Source: DASWJQ01 sp036397095
Lineage (GTDB): Bacteria > Chloroflexota > Anaerolineae > Anaerolineales > E44-bin32
Length of the DNA: 41,936 nucleotides
Direction of reading: 5' to 3'
Assembly: GCA_036397095.1 (NCBI GenBank)
Contig: DASWJQ010000148.1
Location: 1 to 41,936, forward strand
Position numbers and translations under genes: made by a program. This document shows positions 16,797 to 22,989 of this stretch, one piece after another (position 1 is the stretch's first letter; the number at the start of each line of letters is the position of its first letter). The notes beneath the pieces were generated by a model. It ran no database searches, had not been told where the DNA came from, and was given only the letters and a program-made list of their open reading frames with translations.

Positions 16797-18248
16797 CTAC
16801 CCCTTGATCACCGCCACCGGCCGCAAACGGGCAACCTTGGCCGCCAGGCCAGCCTTGGCTACCACTTCGACAACCGCATCCACATCCTTGTAAGCCAACG
16901 GGGCCTCTTCGGCCAGACCGGCCATCGAGCCGGCCCGCACGCTGATTCCGCGGTCCTCGAGTGCGTCGCGCAGGTCCTCGCCCCGCACCGTCTTCTTTGC
17001 CTGCGTCCGGCTCATCGTCCGGCCGGCGCCATGACAACTTGAACCGAACGACTGGGCCATGCTGCCTTCTGTCCCCAACAGCACCCAGGATGCGGTGCCC
17101 ATGCTGCCGGGCACCAGCACCGGCTGGCCGAGTGCCCGGTACTCCGGCGGCAGCCCTGCGAAACCGGGGCCAAAGGCCCGAGTGGCCCCCTTGCGGTGGA
17201 CGCACACCTCAACCATCTCGCCGTCGACCTGATGCCGCTCCATCTTGCCCATGTTGTGCGCAATGTCATACACAGGATATAGATCCCAGTCCGGGACGCG
17301 ACCGGCCAGAACCTCTTCGAAGGCCTGACGGGCATGGTGGGCCAGCACCTGCCGATTAGCAAAGGCATAATTGGCGGCACAAGCCATGGCCGTTTGATAG
17401 CGCCGCCCTTCAGCCGAGTCGAGCGGGGCGCACACCAGTTCGCGATCGGGCAGTTCGATGCCATAGCGCCGGACCGCACCCTGGAATTCCTTGACGTAGT
17501 CGGTGCAGACTTGATGGCCAAAGCCGCGTGATCCACAGTGGATCATCACGGTCAGCATGCCCTGGCGCAGACCCATTGCGCCGGCCGCCTCGGGATGGAA
17601 AATCTCATCGACGACTTCCACCTCGATGAAATGGTTGCCGGCACCCAAGGTGCCGAGTTGGGGGCGGCCGCGTTTGAGCGCCCGGTCACTGACTGCCTCG
17701 GGGTCAGCGCCCTGCAACTGCCCCTGTTCTTCCGTGCGCTCGAGATCGTCGCTGTGACCGTACCCCTGTTTGGCCGCCCAGGCCGAGCCCTGGCGGCAGA
17801 CCTGCTTCAACTCCTGCTCGGACAGGGGCACCGTGCCGCCCTCGCCGACGCCGCTGGGGCAGTGGGCGTACAGTGCCGAAGCCAGCTCGGCCAGCTCGGG
17901 CCGGATTGCTTCCAACTCGATGCTGGTCGACAGCAAGCGAACCCCGCAGTTGATGTCGTAGCCAATGGCACCCGGTGAGATGATGCCACGGCTGGCGTCG
18001 GCCGCCGCTACCCCGCCAATCGGGAAGCCATACCCTTGATGGACATCCGGCATGACCACTACATGGCCGACCAACCCCGGCAGGCAGGCGGCATTGACCG
18101 CTTGATCGAACGACTTGTCGCCGGCGGCTGCTTCCAGGATCTCCTCATCGGCGAATACCCGCACCGGCACATTCATGTCGGACCGATAGGACGTGGGGAT
18201 TTCCCAGACGTAAGGGCCAGCGCGTTCGAAATCCTGCTTCCGAACCAT
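16797..18248 (-). CDS. rtcB: RNA-splicing ligase RtcB
   Basis: GTP- and Mn-dependent ligase joining RNA 2',3'-cyclic phosphate (or 3'-phosphate) and 5'-OH ends; used for RNA repair in bacteria. The 483 residues match full-length RtcB. Visible motifs: MPDVHQGYGFPIGG, GAIGYDINCGVRLL (metal-binding Asp and Cys), LGAGNHFIEV, MIHCGSRGFGHQ, YDIAHNMGKME, VPGSMGTASWVL and SSCHGAGRTMSR. His406 in the last is the residue that becomes guanylylated. It starts 32 bases downstream of the archease gene on the same strand. No RtcR regulator or rtcA is seen nearby. Confidence 0.96.
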   Translation of the reverse strand: MVRKQDFERAGPYVWEIPTSYRSDMNVPVRVFADEEILEAAAGDKSFDQAVNAACLPGLVGHVVVMPDVHQGYGFPIGGVAAADASRGIISPGAIGYDINCGVRLLSTSIELEAIRPELAELASALYAHCPSGVGEGGTVPLSEQELKQVCRQGSAWAAKQGYGHSDDLERTEEQGQLQGADPEAVSDRALKRGRPQLGTLGAGNHFIEVEVVDEIFHPEAAGAMGLRQGMLTVMIHCGSRGFGHQVCTDYVKEFQGAVRRYGIELPDRELVCAPLDSAEGRRYQTAMACAANYAFANRQVLAHHARQAFEEVLAGRVPDWDLYPVYDIAHNMGKMERHQVDGEMVEVCVHRKGATRAFGPGFAGLPPEYRALGQPVLVPGSMGTASWVLLGTEGSMAQSFGSSCHGAGRTMSRTQAKKTVRGEDLRDALEDRGISVRAGSMAGLAEEAPLAYKDVDAVVEVVAKAGLAAKVARLRPVAVIKG

Positions 18249-18280
18249 GGCTCCTCCATGTTCTCTGCGATGCTCGAGGA

Positions 18281-18691
18281 TCAGACGTCGAAGACGACGA
18301 GGGTCTCCAAGCCGTTGTCGGTCTGTTCAATGACCATCAGGTGATAGGTTACTGCCTTGATCGGCTTGTCGGGCCGACCGCTTGGTCGCTCCCGCACCCG
18401 CCCGCGCAGCCGGGCCGATCCATCAACATCGATCTCGATCTGGTCCGGCATGCGGTTGCGCATCTCCTGAGCGAAAAGCAAGTCCTGCAACCAGTCAACC
18501 AGCAAGGTTTCCAGGTCGTCGGCTGCCAAGTCTACCCGGCGCCATTTGATGCTACCGTCGGCCGGCTCGGCGCCCATCAAGGCGAACATGCCGAGGGCTG
18601 CCTGCCGAAACAACTCCGAGAGCCCGGGCGCCCGGACCCGGATTGCCCAGTCCGCCGTGTGCTCGACTTCCTGATAGCCGGCCGTCGTCAT
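18281..18691 (-). CDS. Archease, RtcB activator
   Basis: Small protein (136 residues) that stimulates RtcB guanylylation and allows multiple turnover. The start EVEHTADWAIRVRAPGLSELF is the family hallmark, with the metal-binding Asp in HTAD. LLVDWLQDLLFAQE and KAVTYHLMVIEQ follow, and the C-terminus ends in an acidic DV, as usual. ATG 18691 is preceded by GGAGGTAGG. A TATACT -10 lies at 18701-18706 on the minus strand, so the leader is very short. Upstream partner of rtcB in a two-gene operon, divergent from the first FHA gene. Confidence 0.93.
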   Translation of the reverse strand: MTTAGYQEVEHTADWAIRVRAPGLSELFRQAALGMFALMGAEPADGSIKWRRVDLAADDLETLLVDWLQDLLFAQEMRNRMPDQIEIDVDGSARLRGRVRERPSGRPDKPIKAVTYHLMVIEQTDNGLETLVVFDV

Positions 18692-18700
18692 CCTACCTCC

Positions 18701-18744
18701 AGTATAAGAGGGCTAGTGGCTGGCTTGGCTGGCTGTCGTATAAT
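18701..18744. promoter_or_regulatory. Divergent -10 elements of archease-rtcB and the FHA genes
   Basis: Minus strand: TATACT at 18706-18701, ten bases before the archease ATG (18691). Plus strand: TATAAT at 18739-18744, ten bases before the FHA ATG (18755). Only about 60 bases separate the two start codons. No clear -35 boxes are seen. The FHA transcript has no ribosome binding site and looks leaderless. Confidence 0.55.
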
Positions 18745-18754
18745 CCGACTGGTC

Positions 18755-19639
18755 ATGGCCCTTGACAAGAACAACCTCGAACGCGTCTTTCGGGAGTGGA
18801 TCAAAGACTCCCTGGCCCCACTGCTCCGTGAGGGCAGTTTGTTTGGCGATTCGATGGCCCAGCAGATGGTCCACGAGCTGGAGGAGCTGTCTCGCTTCGA
18901 CGAGGCCGGCACGCCCTACGCCCCCGATCAATTCACATTGAGTATCCATCCAGAGGCCGCCATTGGCCTGGCCGGCTCTCTGACCGATGTCCATGGCGCC
19001 GTCTCCCAATCGCTGGAGAAGACGCTTGTTTCACATGGCTTCAAGCTGAGCCGGCGGCTGCACGTCACGCTGGCCACCGATCCGACACTGCACGTCGGTG
19101 AGGCGACGGTCATCGCCTGGCACAGCGGCGATCCGCTCAAGATCACGCGGGAGCTATCGCCGGAGAAGCTGGCCGACGCGGGGAAACCTCCCGTGGGGGC
19201 CTTCTTGGTGGTGTCCGGCCGGCGCCAGTTTCCGCTGGACCAACCCGAAATCCGGATTGGGCGATTGCTTGAAAACGACTTGGTGCTGAACGACCCTCAT
19301 ATCTCCCGACGCCATGCATTGCTGCGTTTGGAAGACGGTCGCTATGTCCTGTATGACCTGCGCTCGACGGCAGGCACCCGGGTCAACGGGGAACCCATCC
19401 GTTCGCAACCGCTGCGCCCGGGTGATGTGATCATGCTCGCCAGCCAGGAGATGATCTACGGTGAACGTCCCGGGCGGCCGCCGTCTGAGGTCCAGCCCTA
19501 TGCGCCACCTTCGGCAGTGCACGATCTGGAACGCGAGGTGACTCCGCTCGACCTGAAGCGGCTCGATTTCCCGACCCGCACGTTCCGCCGCGAGCCCGGA
19601 CGCCCGGATCCCGATGGGGCCGACGACCTGCCAGGCTAG
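18755..19639 (+). CDS. DUF3662-FHA protein (FhaA-like), first copy
   Basis: Phosphothreonine-binding signalling protein of 294 residues. Residues about 1-130 form a DUF3662-like domain (EWIKDSLAPLLREG..., PYAPDQFTLSIHPEA). Residues about 150-235 form an FHA domain with IRIGRLLENDLVLNDPHISRRH and RSTAGTRVNGEP, keeping the Arg, Ser-x2-His and Asn of the pThr pocket. A polar C-terminal tail follows. In actinobacteria FhaA links Ser/Thr kinases to peptidoglycan synthesis; here no kinase or phosphatase gene lies in the window. Start ATG 18755 fits the TATAAT ten bases upstream. It is paralogous to the next gene over its whole length. Confidence 0.85.
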   Translation: MALDKNNLERVFREWIKDSLAPLLREGSLFGDSMAQQMVHELEELSRFDEAGTPYAPDQFTLSIHPEAAIGLAGSLTDVHGAVSQSLEKTLVSHGFKLSRRLHVTLATDPTLHVGEATVIAWHSGDPLKITRELSPEKLADAGKPPVGAFLVVSGRRQFPLDQPEIRIGRLLENDLVLNDPHISRRHALLRLEDGRYVLYDLRSTAGTRVNGEPIRSQPLRPGDVIMLASQEMIYGERPGRPPSEVQPYAPPSAVHDLEREVTPLDLKRLDFPTRTFRREPGRPDPDGADDLPG

Positions 19640-19673
19640 CCATCCGCCTCCTCGGATGTGTCCGCCGACGGCC

Positions 19674-19679
19674 TATAAT
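19674..19679 (+). promoter_or_regulatory. -10 element for the second FHA gene
   Basis: Perfect TATAAT ending 8 bases before the ATG at 19688, with no ribosome binding site and no clear -35 box. Same arrangement as at 14717 and 18739. Confidence 0.5.
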
Positions 19680-19687
19680 CCATAACG

Positions 19688-20515
19688 ATGAAGGCCCAAC
19701 TAGATCAACTTGAGCGCCGCATTGAGAATCTGGTCGAAGGTTCCCTGGCCAGCTTGCTCGGAACGCGGCTGACGGCCAGCGCCGTCGCCAGCAAGCTGTG
19801 TCAGGCAATGGTGGATGTGATCAAATCCGATCCGGATGGCCGCAGTTATGCGCCAGATCAATTTGCGCTCACCCTGCACCCGGATGATGCCCGTGCGCTG
19901 CTTAACGACAACCCCGATGTGCGGGAGCGGCTGGCGCAGGGGTTGCGTGAGGCGGCCCGGTCAAGCGGCTTGCTGCTGACTCACGAGCCGTCAATCACGG
20001 TGGCCGCCGATCCAACCCTGACACGCTGGGAGGTGCGAGTCGTCGCCTGGCACAGCGGCAGCCCGCTTGAGTTCACCCATCCGATGGGCCAAGCGGCCAA
20101 GACCGACGGCGTAGCCATTCCTTTGGGCGCATTCTTGATCGTCAATGGCGAAGGCCACTTCCCTCTTGAAAGACCAGTGGTCAACATTGGCCGGCGTCTC
20201 GATAATCAGCTGATTATTGACGACCCGCACATCTCGCGGACCCACGCCCAGATCCGTGTTCGAGAGGGTCGCTTTGTTGTCTTCGATCTGGGGTCGACTT
20301 CGGGGACCAAAGTCAATGGGCGGCGGGTCAAACAGCATACGCTGCGGGCCGGCGATGTCATCTCAATGGCCAATACGCGCCTGGTGTACGGTGAGGATCC
20401 GGCGGCAGCCGCCGACAGCACAGCGGCCTACACGCCACCATTTCCGCCCCGGCCGGCCGGCGACTTGCGCACGCGTCAGGATATCCGCCGTGACGATGAC
20501 GAGGGGGTTTCGTGA
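19688..20515 (+). CDS. DUF3662-FHA protein (FhaA-like), second copy
   Basis: 275-residue paralogue of the preceding gene. The N-terminal DUF3662-like part includes ASKLCQAMVDVIKSD and SYAPDQFALTLHPDDA. The FHA domain at about 148-235 has VNIGRRLDNQLIIDDPHISRTH and STSGTKVNGRRV, so the phosphothreonine pocket is intact. The polar, Pro-rich tail probably ends outside the fold. Its own TATAAT lies 8 bases before the ATG. The last four bases overlap the GTG of the third FHA gene (GTGA), so those two are translationally coupled. Confidence 0.85.
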   Translation: MKAQLDQLERRIENLVEGSLASLLGTRLTASAVASKLCQAMVDVIKSDPDGRSYAPDQFALTLHPDDARALLNDNPDVRERLAQGLREAARSSGLLLTHEPSITVAADPTLTRWEVRVVAWHSGSPLEFTHPMGQAAKTDGVAIPLGAFLIVNGEGHFPLERPVVNIGRRLDNQLIIDDPHISRTHAQIRVREGRFVVFDLGSTSGTKVNGRRVKQHTLRAGDVISMANTRLVYGEDPAAAADSTAAYTPPFPPRPAGDLRTRQDIRRDDDEGVS

Positions 20516-20973
20516 GCCCCGAAACCGTCTTGTTGGCGGTGCGGGCGCTGTCGGCGCTGGTTCTGTATGGCTTCCTTGTGTTGGTCATCATTACGCTGCG
20601 CCGGGACATGCGCCTCAAGGACACGGCCACCGACAGTGTGCCGCAGGCCCACCTGGTGTTCACCGCAGGCGAGAGGGCCGGTGAGACTATTCCGCTTGAG
20701 CGCAATACCGAAATCGGCCGGGCAGCGGGCAACATGGCCCTGATAGACGATCCGACGGTCTCGGCCCACCATGCCCGCCTGTCGTATCACGCCGGCCAGT
20801 GGTGGATTGAAGACCTGGCATCACGCAACGGGACGACGGTCAATGACCTGCCCGTCTCCGAGCCACTCGTCGTCACCTATGGCGATGCGCTGCACTTTGG
20901 ACGGGTCGAACTTCGGTTGGAGAACGGGCCTGCCAATGCCGGCGAAAGCCCGGCGACCCTCGAGGCGGCCTAG
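20512..20973 (+). CDS. Membrane-anchored FHA protein (FhaB-like)
   Basis: 153 residues: one N-terminal membrane helix (about 7-26, LLAVRALSALVLYGFLVLVI), a short basic linker, then an FHA domain at about 45-135 with TEIGRAAGNMALIDDPTVSAHH and SRNGTTVNDLP. This is the size and layout of actinobacterial FhaB, which is phosphorylated by PknA/B-type kinases and works with the RodA/PbpA pair. The start is GTG 20512, overlapping the stop of the previous gene. The stop at 20971-20973 overlaps the end of the convergent minus-strand gene by 4 bases. Confidence 0.85.
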   Translation: MSPETVLLAVRALSALVLYGFLVLVIITLRRDMRLKDTATDSVPQAHLVFTAGERAGETIPLERNTEIGRAAGNMALIDDPTVSAHHARLSYHAGQWWIEDLASRNGTTVNDLPVSEPLVVTYGDALHFGRVELRLENGPANAGESPATLEAA

Positions 20974-22028
20974 AACCGAGTCACGCTGACACAATAGGAA
21001 CAGATGATTTCTACCTGACCGCGCAAGATCGGATCGCGCAAGGCTGCGCTGCATGCGGAACAGGTCGTTGGGGCCGAACGCAGGCGTTCGATTTCCGCCT
21101 CCGAGACAGGTTTGATGCGCTGGGCGTCGAATTCGCGCCGCTGCGCTCGCCGAATGGCTGCCTGCCACTCATCACACTCCTGTCCATCGAGGTGCAAGTG
21201 GGCGCTGGGGGTTGGCCCCTGGGCGTCAAACGACAGGTACAGATGATCCTCATGGCCGAGTAGGCCTTCATTGGACGCTTTGACGTTCGAAATCGTGGTG
21301 AGCGGCGCGGCGAGCAGAGCCTGCTGGACACGCTTCTTTTCGGTGGTGATGAACAACACCTTCTTGGTGGCAATATCTTCCTTTTGCTCAAACAGCAACC
21401 GCTGATCGGTCAAGTACAGCACGCCACCAGGTCCGTCCCCCGGGTTGCGCAGCCAATTGGCCCGGACGGCACGCAGCACGGCCTCGGTCGGCAGCCAATC
21501 CAGTGCCGATTCGGCCGCCTGCTCCATCGTCCACGACAGGCGCTGCAGGTGGCTGCGGAACGTCGACAGGTCGCTGGCAAAGCTGTCGTACAGGCCGTGG
21601 ATGGCCCGCTGGGCGGTCGCTACCTTGTCTTCGATGTCCCCCAGGGACGTCTCAAGACGATCGAGGGCTGCTGGCTGCGCCGGCCCGGACTGACGGGCGC
21701 CGCGCATCAGAACTTCCAGGCCCTTGACCGAGTGCGCCAGCTGCTGTGCCTGACGCTCCAGCTCTTTGGTCAGATCTGGTTTGACACGGATCCAGGTCGT
21801 TCGCAGCCGTAGGCAATTGGCCTCAAGGTCGGGTTCGAACAAATAACCGAAATCGCGCACTTTCTTGGTCAACGTCACCAGCTGCGGGACCGAACTCTCG
21901 TAATCCTCCAACCGATCCTTCTCACTGGCCAGTGCTGCCTCGGCGCGTACGCTTTGAAAGCGCCGTTCGAGTTCAGCCAGGCGCTCAGCGTGCGTCGGTT
22001 GGGGTTTGCTCGAAACCTTGGCGGACAC
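20970..22028 (-). CDS. Coiled-coil, GRAM/PH-like, zinc-ribbon protein of unknown function
   Basis: 352 residues, not assigned to a named family. The N-terminal about 180 residues are helical with heptad-like spacing (HAERLAELERRFQSVRAEAA..., TKELERQAQQLAHSVKGLE). Residues about 210-305 have the strand pattern of a GRAM/bacterial-PH domain (GGVLYLTDQRLLFEQKE, then KKVLFITTEKKRV and TTISNVKASNEG). The C-terminus is a four-cysteine zinc ribbon, Cys323-x2-Cys326 and Cys343-x2-Cys346. I chose GTG 22028: AAGGAG lies 9 bases upstream and TAGAAT at 22061-22066 fits as its -10. The frame is open to 22136, but that would start upstream of the promoter. The GRAM-like part suggests membrane or protein docking. 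Confidence 0.6.
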   Translation of the reverse strand: MSAKVSSKPQPTHAERLAELERRFQSVRAEAALASEKDRLEDYESSVPQLVTLTKKVRDFGYLFEPDLEANCLRLRTTWIRVKPDLTKELERQAQQLAHSVKGLEVLMRGARQSGPAQPAALDRLETSLGDIEDKVATAQRAIHGLYDSFASDLSTFRSHLQRLSWTMEQAAESALDWLPTEAVLRAVRANWLRNPGDGPGGVLYLTDQRLLFEQKEDIATKKVLFITTEKKRVQQALLAAPLTTISNVKASNEGLLGHEDHLYLSFDAQGPTPSAHLHLDGQECDEWQAAIRRAQRREFDAQRIKPVSEAEIERLRSAPTTCSACSAALRDPILRGQVEIICSYCVSVTRF

Positions 22029-22060
22029 GGCGGGTTTCTCCTTGGCCAGCGGGGCGGGCC

Positions 22061-22090
22061 ATTCTAGCATTGGGGGCCGAGGGGTACAAT
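22061..22090. promoter_or_regulatory. Divergent -10 elements of the zinc-ribbon gene and mtnP
   Basis: Minus strand: TAGAAT (22066-22061), about 33 bases before GTG 22028. Plus strand: TACAAT (22085-22090), 38 bases before ATG 22129. The two hexamers are 18 bases apart, so polymerase binding at one may hinder the other. The minus-strand assignment decides the start of the zinc-ribbon gene. Confidence 0.45.
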
Positions 22091-22128
22091 GGCGCCTGTT
22101 CCTGGGGGATGGCGAAAGAAGGCATGCT

Positions 22129-22989
22129 ATGACCATCGAATTCGGCGTTCTGGGTGGGTCGGGCCTGACCGAAATGCAAGGTCTGGCGTTGGCCGAAGAG
22201 CGCAGCGTAACGACGCCGTTTGGGGATCCGAGCGCACCGATTCAGATTGGGGAGTTGGCCGGCCGCCAGGTGGCTTTTCTGGCGCGGCATGGCGCTGGAC
22301 ACAGCCTCAATCCGACTGAGGTCAACTACCGGGCCAACATCTTCGCACTGAAATCACTGGGGGTTACCCGGGTGATTTCAATCAGCGCCTGCGGTTCGTT
22401 GCGTGAGGATTTTGCACCAGGTGAGTTCGTTGTGCCGGACCAACTCTATGACAATACCAAGTATCGCCGGTCCACCTTTTTCGAGGGAGGCTTGGTGGCG
22501 CATGTCAGCGTCGCCGATCCATTTTGCCCGCAGTTGAGCCGGCATCTGGCCGACAGCCTGGAGCGGGTCGCCGGCCAGGTCCACCGCGGCGGCAGTTATC
22601 TTACCGTCGAGGGTCCGCGTTTCTCGACCCGCGCCGAATCCAACACCTTTCGCGCCTGGGGCATGTCATTGATTGGCATGACAACCTCGCCGGAAGCCTT
22701 CCTGGCCCGCGAGGCCGAGATGTGCTACACGGTAGTGGCCCATGTCACCGATTATGACGTGTGGCGCACAGCCGAAGAGAGCGTAACGGCCGAGATAGTG
22801 ATCCGCTTGCTCAAACGCAACACCGACGTGGCCAAACAGGCGGTTGCCCATCTGATTACCAACCTGCCAGCCGAGCGCAACTGCCATTGCGGCCAGGCGC
22901 TGGCCTCGGCGCTAACGACGCCGTCCGATCAGATGGATCCCGAGGCCCGTCAGAGGCTTTCGCTGTTTGTCGATCCCTATCTCGGCTAG
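22129..22989 (+). CDS. mtnP: S-methyl-5'-thioadenosine phosphorylase
   Basis: Cleaves methylthioadenosine with phosphate into adenine and methylthioribose-1-phosphate in the methionine salvage pathway. 286 residues, as expected. Motifs: FGVLGGSGLTEM at the start (phosphate loop), RHGAGHSLNPTEVNYRANI, SACGSLREDFAPGEFVVPDQLYD, GPRFSTRAES and MTTSPEAFLAREAEM, followed by VTDYDVW, whose Asp recognises the purine. The TTSPEA pattern favours methylthioadenosine over inosine/guanosine as substrate. ATG 22129 follows GAAAGAAGG. Its 3' end overlaps the next gene's proposed start by 23 bases. Confidence 0.93.
   Translation: MTIEFGVLGGSGLTEMQGLALAEERSVTTPFGDPSAPIQIGELAGRQVAFLARHGAGHSLNPTEVNYRANIFALKSLGVTRVISISACGSLREDFAPGEFVVPDQLYDNTKYRRSTFFEGGLVAHVSVADPFCPQLSRHLADSLERVAGQVHRGGSYLTVEGPRFSTRAESNTFRAWGMSLIGMTTSPEAFLAREAEMCYTVVAHVTDYDVWRTAEESVTAEIVIRLLKRNTDVAKQAVAHLITNLPAERNCHCGQALASALTTPSDQMDPEARQRLSLFVDPYLG

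Noticed and set aside
22029..22136. Longer N-terminus for the zinc-ribbon gene
   Set aside because: The frame is open, but it would begin upstream of the likely -10 (22061-22066) and overlap mtnP; the GTG at 22028 has a good ribosome binding site.
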